Of a DNA stretch of 64,000 bases, positions 53,601 to 62,956 are shown one piece after another. The notes beneath the pieces are model-generated. The model saw nothing but the letters and a program-made list of their open reading frames with translations, was not told where the DNA came from and made no database searches. The DNA comes from Ahaetulla prasina (taxonomy: Eukaryota; Chordata; Lepidosauria; Squamata; Colubridae): NCBI RefSeq assembly GCF_028640845.1, contig NC_080544.1:59906711-59970710 (forward strand), written 5' to 3'. Position 1 is the stretch's first letter. Every line of letters begins with the position of its first letter. A program made the position numbers and the translations under genes.

Positions 53601-56600
53601 GAACGGGTCTAGATAGACGGCTTCATCCAGGTATTGGGGTAGCTGTCGCGCCACAGCACTCTCTACAACCTTCGCAACGAAGCGAAGGTTGGAGACTGGA
53701 CGATAATTTCCCAAAATAGCTGGGTCCAGGGAGGGCTTCTTGAGGAGGGGTCTCACCACCGCCTCTTTCAAGGCGGCAGGGAAAACCCCTTCCAGCAAAG
53801 AAGCGTTGATAATCCTCTGGAGCCAGCCTCGTGTCACCTCCTGAGTGGCCAGTACCAGCCAGGAAGGACACGGGTCCAGTAAACATGTCGTGGCGTGAAG
53901 CCTCCCCAACAACCTGTCCACGTCCTCGGGAGCCACAGGGTCAAACTCATCCCAAACCGGCTCAACAAGACGTGTCTCCTCTCCCTCGCTTGGATTATCC
54001 CAATTTCGGTCCAGACCGTCCCGGAGCTGAGCGATTTTATCGTATAGATAACCACTAAACTCCTCGGCTCGTCCCTGCAACGGGTCATCCCGTACCTCCT
54101 GATGAAGGAGAGAGCGGGTCACCCGAAACAGGGCGGCCGGGCGGTTATCTGCCGATGCAATGAGGGTGGAGGCGTAGGAACGCCTCGCCTCCCTCATTGC
54201 CACTAGGTAGGTCCTAGAATAGGACCTAACTAGTGTCCGATCAGCCTCGGAACGACTGGACCTCCAAGTGCTCTCTAGGTGTCTTCTCCGGCGTTTCATC
54301 TCCCTCAGCCCCTCGGAGAACCAAGGGGCCGGGCGAGATCTGCGCCGGGTCAGAGGCCGCAAAGGTGCGACACGGTCCAAGGCCCCAGCCGCGGCCTGTT
54401 CCCAGGCCATGACTAGTTCCTCAGTCGTGCCGTGGGCCAGATCCTCAGGAAATGGCCCAAGCTCCGTCAGGAACCTCTCAGGGTCCATCAGGCGCCTGGG
54501 ACGGAACCAACGTATAGGTTCCGTCTCCCTGCGATGGTGAGTGGCGGTTCGGAAGTCTAGGCGAAGGAGAAAATGATCGGACCATGACATTGGTTCTGTT
54601 ACTAAATCATCTAATTCCAGATCATTTAACCACTGTCCAGAGATAAAAATCAAGTCCAGCGTGCCTCCCCCCGTGTGCGTAGGGCCATCATTTACTCGAA
54701 TCAGGTCCAAGGCCGTCATGGAAGCCTGGAACTCCTGAGCTGCCGTCGATGACAAGCCGACTGATGGCAGGTTGAAATCCCCCATGACTACAAGTCTGGG
54801 GGTCTCAACCGCCACCGTGGCAAGCACCTCCAACAGCTCAGGCAGGGCTGTGGTCACGCAGCAAGGAGCCAGGTACGCGATCAACAAGCCCAACTGATTC
54901 CTATGGCCCCACCGCACAGAGGGATTCACAGCCGGCAATCTGAGGAACAGTGGCCTCCCTCGGCTCTAGATCTTCCTTAATAACAACCGCCACCCCCCCA
55001 CCCCTACCTTGGGCCCTCGGCTGATGAAATGCTCGGAAATCTGGAGGGCACAACTCAACAAGGGGGACCCCCCCCTCTGGCCCCAACCAGGTCTCCGTAA
55101 TGCCCATCAGGTCCGCGGACTCCCCCTGAATAAGGTCGCAAATCAGGGCAGCTTTATTAGCCACGGACCGGGCATTACACAACATCAGCCGAAGATCCAA
55201 GCTCTGAGGATCATGGCCGCCCGAGGAACGGGTAGGGACTGGGGGGCCGGAGCACGTGATCGCTTTCAGACATCGAACACGTGCTCCCAGATCTCGATCG
55301 CCCCCTCCGCCATATCTGCCTCTCCACTTACCGTACTGATTGAAAGTCCCTCTAATCCTGGAACTGAGCCTCCCCTGCCTTCAGACCAGATGGAGTAGTG
55401 CCGCGAACAAGCACAGGGGCTGGATCCCTCCCCGACGGGTTCTCTCCCCCACCCGTCAGATCCCTCCCTCCCACCCTCCCCTTAAAATTCCCATTAAAAT
55501 TCCCCTTAAAAAATCTATTAAAACAATTAATTAAAAAACCCCTGAGTCTCCTATTCTTGGCATGCCAACTCTCGGGGTTCCAAAACCCGTCCTCAAGATG
55601 GGCCCTTGATAGTGTGGAGGGCCAAACCGGCGAGAGAGGGGAATCTCGCAGGGCAAGAAGGTCAGCCGCTGTAAATGTCCGCATGATGAGAGTCCGGCAA
55701 GCAGACCCATCCTGGACCTGTCAAGATGGAAATTGACACACCAGTAATCCGGGTGGAAGACAGACGAGATAGTTCTTTGGCGGTGGGTAAAAAGCCGCCA
55801 TGATTAAGTCAGAGCACCTACCCCTCCTATCCCGAGGGGTGGACTATGGACGAGGGGAAGGGGGAAAGGATGAAGTCCTACAATAGTCAAGCTAGGATTG
55901 TCCAGGACCAACCTCAGTTCCCCCACTGGGGCCAAAGATCTTCAGAAGGTCCCCTTGCAGTCAGCCCTTAGGCGTCCTCTAAGATGGTAAAAAAGGCGCC
56001 CACACGGCCCGTGATAAGTTGGCAAAAAGGCCGAAACACGTACCTAATGGACCAGCCGCTCCACCGACGAGACGCCCCTCTCCCAATATCCGGGGGGGGG
56101 GGGGCAAAGGACTCACAAGAACCCCCACAGACGGCCATAGACGCCCTCAAGATGATAGGGAGGGCGTCCCCTAGGCCCGTAGATAACCCTCAGAGTGGTA
56201 GAGAAGGTAACCATCGGGTCTCTTCATGGCCGCTGAGCCAGGCCACCAGCTGGAGTAGGCCACTCACCCGCCGGGCCTGCTGGGTCATGCCACCGCCGGA
56301 CCCAGCCGCCCACCGACAGGCTAGGCCCCCACAGACCGGACCAGCCAGGCCGCCGCCACCGCCGCCACTGCCGACAGCACCACCATCGTCGCCGCCGGCG
56401 GGGAGAGAGAGCTCCAAGGCTCCTCCCGGAGCTCCTCCCGGAGCAACGCCAGGCCAGGCCGCCGCCGCCGCCGAAAACTCAGCCGCCGCCGCCGCCGTTG
56501 GAAGAGGCCAGGCTGCCCCCACCACCGACACCGCAGACAAAGGGGCGAAGAGGAAAGGGCTCTAAGGCCCATCCTAAGGCAGAGCCGAGCCCGGCAGCCG

Positions 56601-59016
56601 CTGCCGCCATCGGAAAACTGGTCGCCGCCGCCGCCGCCGCTGGAAAAGGCCAGGCCGCTGCCGCTACCGCCGCCGGCCATCTCACCACCGGAGGGAGGGA
56701 AAGTGCTCCGGGACTCCTCCCAAAGGAACCCGGAGGCGCCTCGCTTCCATCCGCCCATCCTCCGACTCGTCGTGCTGTCCTCCACCCGGGCGGGGGGTCA
56801 AAGCTGTCAAAAAGACCCCCCCCGACCCAGTCGGGTCCAAGATAGGCCCGTCGCCACAACAGCTGTTCAGCGGCGCGGCGCCATCTTGGACATGCGCAGT
56901 AATCTTACGTAACTTCTTCTCCAGAAACACTACACTACTAACCAGAGCTTATAAAACATTTGCTAGACCAATTCCTGAATACGGCTCGCCTGTCTGAAAC
57001 CCATACCACATTTCAGACATCAATACAATTGAACATGTCCAGAAATACTTTACAAGAAGAGTTCTCTACTCCTCTGAATACAACAAAATACCTTATGCTA
57101 CCAGACTTGAAATCTTGGGTTTAGAAAACTTAGAACTCCGCCACCTTCGATAGGACCTGTGTTTAACTCATAGAATCATCTATTGCAATGTCCTTCCTGT
57201 TAAAGACTACTTCAGCTTCAATCACAACAATACAAGAGCAAACAATAGATTTAAACTTAATGTTAACCGCTTCAATCTTGATTGTAGAAAATATGACTTC
57301 TGTAACAGAGTTATTAATACTTGGAACACGCTACCTGACTCTGTGGTCTCCTCTCAAAATCCCCAAAGCTTTAACCAAAAACTGTCTACTATTGACCTCA
57401 CCCCATTCCTAAGAGGTCTATAAGGGGCGTGCATAAGAGCACAAACGTGCCTACCATTCCTGTCCTATTGTTTCCTTTCATTATATCCAATTAATATAGT
57501 TATTACATACTTATACTCATATATATGCTTATATATTATACAGTTATTTTCATGCTTATGCTTATATATACTGTTGTGACAAAAATAAATAAACAAAAAA
57601 TAAACAAAAAATATTAAAAAAATGGGGAGTTTGGATTTGTCATGCATGGGCAATGGTTAAGAGTAGTGAATGATTCTAGTATATCCAACTTAAAATCCAA
57701 GATGGAAGATATTCCTAAATTTTTTTATCGACTATGGGAAAATAACATGATTCTACATAGTGTTTTAATTTGTTGTTTGAACTTTGACGCCATGTGATAT
57801 TTACTGTAATTATTCTATTATGTATTTATTAAGATAAAGATCTTCTATATCAGAATCAATGCAGAGTAGTCATAGCCATTTTACCCCTGGAAGCTCAGTA
57901 GGTGACTTAAGCCTAGTTTCTCTCAACCTAACCTATCTGTCGAAATTGTGTTACAGTCATGGATAAAAATGGCAGGAGAGTTATCAATAAACCCCAGAAT
58001 AAAGTTTTTTAAAAAGTTTTTCCCCAATGGAATCATATAGTATACAGAGAAAGATTTAAAATGTGTCTTATGTAATTGGCTGTAGTTTAGAGGAGGTCCT
58101 CAGAAGTATGAGGTAACCAGCTGGCTTCAGATCCAAGCTGTGAGGTTGACTGATGAAGGAACGTATCATTGCTATGCAAGAAACAGTGTTGGGCAAGTGG
58201 CAGCTCCTGCCAGCCTTATGATCCTCACTCCTGGTAAGTAGATTCTAGCCTTAAGTCATTCCTTTAGCCAACCTTTTTGTCTCAATAGTTGGTTTTCTCT
58301 TGTGTCCACCAGTACCACATGTGTCTTCTATATTCCGGAAATTGCTAATGTCTACCTTGTCATTAGTTCCTATTTTATTTATCTTTTGGCAGCGTAGAGA
58401 TTGAATTTAGAAATTTGGAAATATGGAAATCCCGCTCCAATTTCACCAAGTAAATTATTTATTTTCCATGCTTCATAAAAAGGTTGTTGATATAAAAATA
58501 TAAATACTGTTTTGTAAAGAAAGGGAACTGTGTTTCTTCTTTGCATTTCAAACAGCACTTTGTAAATGCATGGCATTGCCATCAAAATAGCAGCCTTTGT
58601 CCCATTGTTAGCAAACGGATAGATGATTTCCTCCAGATGTTTTGGAGTTCAGCTACTGTCAGATCCACTAGCTTGGTCACTGCAAATTATCTGAAACATC
58701 TATAACCAATATGCTAATTGCCTATAAAATTGTTTGAAAGTTACAACTATGCTGATAAATTGTAAAATTCATAGGCAGCACCCATTATCCAGTTAACACG
58801 ACTTATTATACATTATTATTTGGAAATGTAATTATTTAGCCAACAATTATTAGCAGTAGATAAAGGAGGACAGTAACTCATTTCAGATGGTGACCATATG
58901 CTTTGTGTCCTATATTTGCAGATCAACTGAATTTAACCTCAATGGCTCTGCCCAAGGGGCCCAACCTGGGATCAAATGATGACTGGGCGAGTGATGAATT
59001 GTATGATTATTACTGA
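41191..59016 (+). CDS. KAZALD1: KAZALD1 orthologue (whole gene, four coding exons)
   Basis: Join 41191-41692, 44084-44244, 58086-58233 and 58922-59016; introns of 2391, 13841 and 688 bp; phases 1, 0, 1. The product is about 301 residues, close to my recollection of the mammalian protein (about 304). Order: signal peptide, IGFBP-like cysteine-rich domain, Kazal domain, Ig-like C2 domain, acidic tail ending DELYDYY. KAZALD1 (IGFBP-rP10, Bono1) is a secreted extracellular-matrix protein linked to bone and tooth formation and regeneration in other vertebrates. Potential N-glycosylation sites are NLT in the Kazal domain, NIT in the Ig domain and NLT in the tail. All splice sites are GT-AG and no stop interrupts the reading frame, so the gene appears functional. 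An in-frame ATG at 41143 would add 16 residues; 41191 or 41197 is preferred because it places the signal peptide at the N-terminus. Confidence 0.95.
41693..44083 (+). other. KAZALD1: KAZALD1 intron 1 (2391 bp)
   Basis: GT at 41693, AG at 44082-44083. It contains an old CR1 scrap at 43430-43880; otherwise no feature was recognised. Confidence 0.9.
43430..43880 (-). mobile_element. Ancient CR1 fragment, minus strand
   Basis: Words such as 'aggccttcttgaaagcc', 'atgatgttccagagggcaag' and 'cctggtcccatttccttgcc' correspond in order to the reverse complement of CR1 C-terminal coding sequence and 3' UTR. Highly diverged; lies within KAZALD1 intron 1. Confidence 0.6.
44084..44244 (+). CDS. KAZALD1: KAZALD1 coding exon 2: N-terminal half of Ig-like domain
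   Basis: Acceptor tttcctag|ag; the split codon g|ag gives Glu. Translation EPHIVSPPYDIWNITGQDVI then FGCEVFAFPMASIEWRKEG, ending DDPHISVQ. It holds the first Ig cysteine and the tryptophan of the IEWRK strand. Donor cag|gtaacc after 44244, phase 0. Exon length 161. Confidence 0.95.
44551..44655. repeat. Perfect 42-bp inverted repeat with 21-nt loop
   Basis: The left arm 44551-44592 (starts aactttaataataa, ends gttcttcag) and right arm 44614-44655 are exact reverse complements over all 42 positions. Loop 44593-44613 starts aagttgtataag. The transcript of KAZALD1 intron 2 would fold here into a long, bulge-free stem. It is not one of the hAT families in this window, and no TSD was identified. 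Confidence 0.95.
46560..46830 (+). mobile_element. Possible old L1 ORF2 fragment
   Basis: The + strand reads LQWKLIVESTLYKEETQIKM then LS*HGFKILPQMMNHF, which can be aligned by eye with the L1 ORF2 C-terminal block ('KENxxKMxxRWHLxPxxLAKM') seen intact at 21860-21930. Stops interrupt it. Weak evidence. Confidence 0.35.
48127..48720 (+). mobile_element. Ancient CR1 LINE 3' fragment
   Basis: The + strand starts with a degraded YCVQIWA-HHFKKDSEKQEQ-like peptide. The 3' part carries the order 'ccaattacccagggaagttg', 'ggctccccttcattcta', 'gctttaatttggatttatgc', as in old amniote CR1s and the fragment at 848-1062. No frame is open. Confidence 0.6.
49575..49977 (-). mobile_element. L2-like LINE (family A) 3' end, minus strand
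   Basis: 49977-49817 reads LQDYFSFNCNNTRAHNRFKL and NVNRSNLDCRKYDFSNRV, ending NTWSTLPDSVVSS. The 3' UTR 'aggaacggtaggcacgcttg' and an AT-rich tail follow down to about 49575. 5' truncation at about 49977. Confidence 0.88.
50880..51290 (-). mobile_element. Ancient CR1 fragment, minus strand
   Basis: 'agaaggggtgtctttttaca', 'gagagagtgttctaatatc' and 'aatatccagatcctaagcc' follow the reverse-complement order of a CR1 C-terminus. Strongly diverged. Confidence 0.5.
53265..54938 (-). pseudogene. CR1 ORF2, longest open segment (557 codons)
   Basis: It covers the C-terminal half of the endonuclease (LVVMGDFNLP, SWSDHFLLRLDF), a linker rich in Arg, and the RT fingers/palm up to GVPQGSILSP. It stays open for 1.67 kb despite short indels at both ends, indicating recent insertion. 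The catalytic YADD is outside this frame. Its upstream partner frame is 55200-54901. Confidence 0.92.
55352..55684 (-). pseudogene. Small ORF upstream of CR1 ORF2 (110 codons)
   Basis: It starts MRTFTAADLLALRDSPLSP and includes HLEDGFWNPESWHAKNRRLR and RFFKGNFNGNFKGR. It lies 151 bp upstream of the first ORF2 methionine. No cysteine/zinc knuckle, esterase or coiled coil typical of CR1 ORF1 is evident, so it may be the start of a longer ORF2 or a small regulatory ORF. Confidence 0.45.
55700..56899 (-). promoter_or_regulatory. CR1 5' UTR, GC-rich, with YY1-like site at its 5' end
   Basis: Very CpG/GCC-rich (GCC repeats near 56340-56370, 56458-56500 and 56620-56680). At the extreme 5' end on the minus strand is a TCCAAGATGGCG-type word (plus-strand complement 56879-56890), matching the YY1 consensus. 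It is probably the internal pol II promoter of the element. All ORFs across it are compositional. Confidence 0.6.
57618..58085. other. No recognised feature (end of KAZALD1 intron 2)
   Basis: Plain intronic sequence leading to the acceptor ttggctgtag at 58085. Confidence 0.5.
58086..58233 (+). CDS. KAZALD1: KAZALD1 coding exon 3: C-terminal half of Ig-like domain
   Basis: Acceptor gctgtag|ttt, phase 0. Translation begins FRGGPQKYEVTSWLQIQAVR, continues LTDEGTYHCYARNSVGQ with the second Ig cysteine in the DEGTYHC motif, and ends PASLMILTP. The alternative AG at 58089-58090 gives a shifted frame with an early stop and would drop the conserved FRGG, so it is rejected. Donor ctg|gtaagt after 58233, phase 1. 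Length 148. Confidence 0.95.
58234..58921 (+). other. KAZALD1: KAZALD1 intron 3 (688 bp)
   Basis: GT at 58234, AG at 58920-58921. No repeat or RNA recognised inside. Confidence 0.9.
58922..59016 (+). CDS. KAZALD1: KAZALD1 coding exon 4: acidic C-terminus and stop
   Basis: Acceptor tatttgcag|at; the split codon g|at gives Asp. Translation DQLNLTSMALPKGPNLGSND then DWASDELYDYY and TGA at 59014-59016. The tail is acidic and ends in a Tyr-Asp-Tyr-Tyr motif; the DQLN start and DYY end are the family signature. Confidence 0.94.
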
Positions 59017-60449
59017 GAAGGACATATATAGGACAGCATTCATAATGCAGGGTCATTTGTATTCTTTCCCATTCGAACATTTATTTCATCATCAACTGGT
59101 GCCCCAGTTCCCTAGAATAATAATTAATATGGAAACTCTAGGGTGAATTTAAGGAACCCAAAGGAATTTTTTCTATGGAGTGCTTTAGTATAAGTTAATT
59201 CTGTCAAAATCAATATACTTAATTGTATGACCAATCCCTGGATGACAAGCAAGTAGAAGAGAAGAAGTGATTGTATTTAACTGATGCAAATCAAATGGAC
59301 ATTAAAAAAGACTTTGATTAGCTTCTGGGGGAATATAATTTCATTGATTTAATGCATCATACTCACAATTATTCCGTTTCTAATTGCTCAGAGATTAGAC
59401 TACATTGATGCATATAGTTCAAGTAGCAGAGATCTTGGGGGGGGAAAAGAAGCTTTTTTGTTTTAATGGAAAGCCTAAGAGTCCAGCCTAAGAACTAAAA
59501 TATCTAGCAAAATTCAGTTTAACTGCCTGTTTGGTACATTAAAGAATTTAAAGGAGGAAAGATAGATCAGCAGGGAAGGAAACTGCTAAACAAGTTTGGG
59601 AACAGCTTTTAAAATGGAAGCCAGATTTCAAAGTGTGCCAAAACACATACTGTATATAAACTGGAAGAGGCGTGCAGGATATTATTTGGCGAGGCCTATG
59701 TTGTCACAGCTTTGGGTTTCCTCGTTGCAGAAAGAAGAATGAATGTCAATTAAAAAGTGCTGATCAAAGAGACCACAACTGAAGCCCTCCAAAAATAGTA
59801 ATACTGGTCAGTGTCTCTATTGTGAATTTAATTATTCTTCAGCTTTGCTGCTAACTGGAATTCATAGTATATGCCACCTTTGTTTTTCAAGTTTTTCTTT
59901 TCTTTCAAAGCCTGAAAGTCTACATTTACATACCATGTATGAAAAACAAACAAACCCTGTCTCAAGGCAGTTTCTTTCAGATCTGAAATCTGGAAAGATA
60001 TTCAGAAAAACCTAAATTAAGTGAGCATGAATGGCTCGATTTCAATTAGGACCTAAATATATCTGATCATGATGACCCACACAAAGCTATAAATCGTGAA
60101 GCAGTGAATGTAGCATTTGAGTATTGGAATTTAAGCTATGAGTTGCATTGATCTGTTCAGCTATAAAAATAAGTAGGTGCAGTTGAGCTAGTTATTCTGT
60201 CTAACCTACCTTATTTTTTGTGTTGCTGGCACAACACAAAACAGGCAGGGCGTGTGAACAACCAATTCCCTTGCCTTAAGATTATGTATTACTTCTAGAA
60301 TGGCTAAAATACATAAAAATAATAACTAATGAATGCTCAACAAAACAGCACATTTGGATGTTCAGCTTGGTCTCGATCTATCCTACTCAAAAAATCCTGT
60401 TCCCTCAATTCTGGATGCTTCTTCCCCCATGTTATTTTCTCTATGTATG
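59017..60449 (+). other. KAZALD1 3' UTR and flank
   Basis: No coding sequence or named repeat. A polyadenylation site could not be fixed: AATAAA occurs only farther on (about 60484) and ATTAAA variants occur near 59300 and 59530. Confidence 0.4.
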
Positions 60450-61540
60450 AACTTACCTAATTCACAAAAGACAGTTTACAAACAATAAATAATAGCTACA
60501 AAAATACTCCAGTTAATAAACTAAAAGCATCCTATCATGATTCTGATCCAAATACTCTGCAAAAAGATTTTAAATGCCTTCTTATGGGTTGCAAACTTAG
60601 GAGCTTCAAAGACATTAGAAGTCAAGGTATTCCAAAGTATGGGGCAGCCACTAAAAAGATATTGACACAAACATGAATATGCACACACCAGTATCTTCAT
60701 ATCATATGGGAAAGAGACCCTTAGCATCTCCTCCTGAAAGCATGCATGGGACAGGTCATGATCTTTGGGGGAAGATAATCCTCTAAGTAGGACTGAGCTA
60801 GATTTTAAATTTTGGGTTTTAAATTGGGTTTTATTTCTATTTTTAATTGGACGGGCTTTAGAATAAGTTTTTTAAATGTTTTATATTGTATTTATATTGT
60901 ATTTATCTGTTTTTAGTGCCTGTAAACCGCCCTGAGTCCCTTGGGAGATAGGGCGGTATATAAATATGATTAATAAATAAATAAATAAATAAATAAATAA
61001 GTACTCAGTGGCCAAGCTGGTAACCAATGCAGTACTAGTAGAATTGGTGTATCCCTGCTAAATCCCTTAATCCTTTTTAGCAGATGTAGTAGCATTACAT
61101 TCTGGACCAATTGTAGCTTTTGAATTTTCTGCAGAGTGGTTTCATATAGAGTGCATTGCAGTGGCCTAACTCCGCAGTGATGATGGCCCCTCAGTCTAGA
61201 AAGGATTGCAATTGTTATACCAGCTGAAATTGGGCAAAAGCATTCTTGGCCATAGCAACTATCCGTTCCTCTAGCAAGAGCCTTGAATTCCAGAACACCC
61301 ACCTCTATATCTAGGAACCTGCTTCTTCAAGAGAAGTGCAATCCTATTGACAGCCAATGGTAAAACAAGAATTGAGCTATGTAGTTCAAGTACTGAAAAC
61401 AGCAACTCTGTCTTGCTAGGATTTATTTTGAATTTTGGCTCATTCATATTATCATAGCCTTCAGGCATCAGGCCAGGATTTTGATTGCAACTACAACCTA
61501 GCCTGGACATGCAATTACTGGTCAGTGTCATTAGCACAAA
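60450..61540 (-). mobile_element. Ancient CR1 LINE, minus strand, interrupted by a younger CR1 end
   Basis: Minus-strand peptides include KFKINPSKTELLFSVLE near 61440-61390 (the CR1 RT 'LNPSKTE' motif), LQLVQNVMLLHLL at about 61120 and GCPILWNTLTSNVFEAPK at about 60630, in the correct CR1 order. Frames are broken throughout. Confidence 0.75.
60790..60997 (+). mobile_element. Young CR1 3' end inserted in the older CR1
   Basis: Only the last about 200 bp of a CR1: an AT-rich 3' UTR, then 'accgccctgagtcccttggg' and 'agatagggcggtatataaat', then (AATA)n. The flanking taagta at 60784-60789 and 60998-61003 is a possible TSD. Confidence 0.88.
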
Positions 61541-62956
61541 GATTATATTTCACATAAATGGATGTAAAAACCTCATTGATTAATATAGATGCTAAGTAAT
61601 ACCCGAAAACAAAATCCAGACACCTCACATTGGAGCAAGTACAGGTATGATCATTGTCCCCTTATGCACAGAAATGGAGATTGCCCACTAAGGAAGGAAC
61701 AGAAATGCTGTGAAACAGTGCCTCCAATCCCCAATCTGGCAAGCTGTGATAAACAATCCTCAAACTGGTGAGCATGGATCCTCTCTACAGGCACTAGGAT
61801 ATACTATATGCCACAGAGAACCCAGATTACATCCTTCCTCTCCCTCAACTCAAAATAATCCCCAGATAGTCTTGCAAATTGTCATCTGAGTCATCTCATT
61901 AAAGAGATGATATCCAAATCCAAGAAACTGTAAACAATTTTATCTATAAAAAAGCTCATAAATCTGTCAGTGTCCTATTAGAGGATGTTCCCCTGCCTTC
62001 TTTTCCAGAAGAAAGTTGGGCACCTGTTGATAGATACGAATATGCAGACATAATAAATATGGAAAAATAAGTATTCTTTGCCATTCTTATTATCATAGTA
62101 TATCCTCCCATCTTCATACCTGTAGAACAGCAGGGTTTGATCATCTATTTCTCCTTTTTAATTTTCTTAGGTACAATATATGGTTTTTTAAACTATTTTC
62201 TCGATGTGATTCAACTCTTAGCCTCCACCTCAGCACCAGTGATCCTGCACTTGCCCAAAATCAGGAGTGAGAAACTTATAAATCTTTTGTTATACTGTGG
62301 GTGAGAAAACATGTTCATTAGTCTCTGTTATGTATGAAAATGGCTGTTGTATAAAAGAATTGGTCGGTGTGCACTATGTTTAGAATAAGTGTTTGGATGC
62401 ATTTATGTGTTCTATGTGTATGTAAAGGATAATGGGTTGGCCTGCCAACTTTGTTTTTGATTCCATTTATGTTTTTTTATGGTCCCTGGACTCTGCTTGG
62501 CTCCTGACGTAAGATCCATCCATCCTGAGCAATTCTGACCATTTTAAAGTGAAAGCACCACTTCTGTCTTGTGTAAATTCAGTAACGGTTATTTGTGAAT
62601 CATGATTTATGGTTTAGAATATAATACAAACCCAGTCAGTTGTGGACTTTTCAATAAATTTGAAAATGAGTAGACATCATGAGTAGACAGTGAAGTATAA
62701 TAGCTGTACAACAATGCAATAACATTGCACTTTGTATTCCATAGGGAACTGGATAAGAGTACTCATGTTTAAAAATATAGTCACCAGAAAAGAATATGAG
62801 GTATTTGTCTAAGACCTTCTGAGGTCAGAACATTGTACCTTCTTTTTTATCCTGGAAGCTATCTTCTCATTCTTCATGCAAGAAGACTTAATAAAGAATT
62901 TCATTCATGCTGATGATCATGATTAAACATGATGAAATAGGTACAGAATAGGTGAT
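61541..62956. other. No recognised feature
   Basis: No gene, RNA or named repeat was recognised; short ORFs on both strands lack domains. Confidence 0.45.

Larger units (their letters stand above)
52191..56899 (-). mobile_element. Near full-length CR1 LINE (4709 bp), minus strand
   Basis: Flanked by an 8-bp TSD taatctta (52183-52190, 56900-56907). Minus-strand order: 5' UTR from 56899, very GC-rich (GCC-repeat) to about 55700; a small ORF 55684-55352; ORF2 from 55200. ORF2 starts LRLMLCNARSVANKAALICD (APE-type endonuclease) with GITETWLGPEGG. A frameshift at about 54905 follows, then VVMGDFNLPSV, SDHFLLRLDF, NYRPVSNLRFVAKVVESAV, LVLLDLSAAFDTIDHG and CGVPQGSILSP, with further frameshifts near 53370 and 53265. 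The YADD box is at about 53220-53240 in a shifted frame; the C-terminus APTLWNELPPGLRQIPDLR ends at 52387. The CR1 3' hairpin and TAAATAAA-type tail end the element at 52191. Inactive but recent. Confidence 0.95.
51470..57617 (+). mobile_element. L2-like LINE (family A), split by a CR1 insertion
   Basis: The 5' piece (51470-52190) encodes NKQFGFRKKLSCNLQLLHC, then KAFDSVVYDKLLLKLKSYS, SGVPQGSVLGPTLFILYIND and the catalytic FADDVKLFN box (about 51889-51915). It then reads [10 protein letters not shown] and, after a frameshift at about 52085, HPVKDLGVFISNDLCAKAQC. The 3' piece (56900-57617) resumes in frame at LRNFF...TTLLTRAYKTF, with a stop at 56996 and another at 57151. It then reaches the conserved C-terminus (KDYFSFNHNNTRANNRFKLN, SVVSSQNPQSFNQKLSTIDL) and the 'acgtgcctaccattcctgtc' 3' UTR with an AAATAAATAAAC-type tail. 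Removing the CR1 and one copy of the 8-bp TSD restores a continuous reading frame at the junction. Confidence 0.93.
44245..58085 (+). other. KAZALD1: KAZALD1 intron 2 (13,841 bp), repeat-rich
   Basis: GT at 44245, AG at 58084-58085. It contains the hairpin 44551-44655, a possible L1 scrap at 46560-46830, an old CR1 at 48127-48720, L2-like LINEs at 49575-49977 and 51470-57617, an old CR1 at 50880-51290, and the CR1 at 52191-56899. Between these no exon was found. Confidence 0.88.

Noticed and set aside
55984..56859. Several Ala/Gly/Pro-rich ORFs on both strands
   Set aside because: Compositional artefacts of the GCC-rich CR1 5' UTR; open in many frames at once.
58091..58233. Alternative acceptor tttag at 58090 for KAZALD1 exon 3
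   Set aside because: Gives a shifted frame with an early stop and loses the conserved FRGG residues; the AG at 58085 is in phase.
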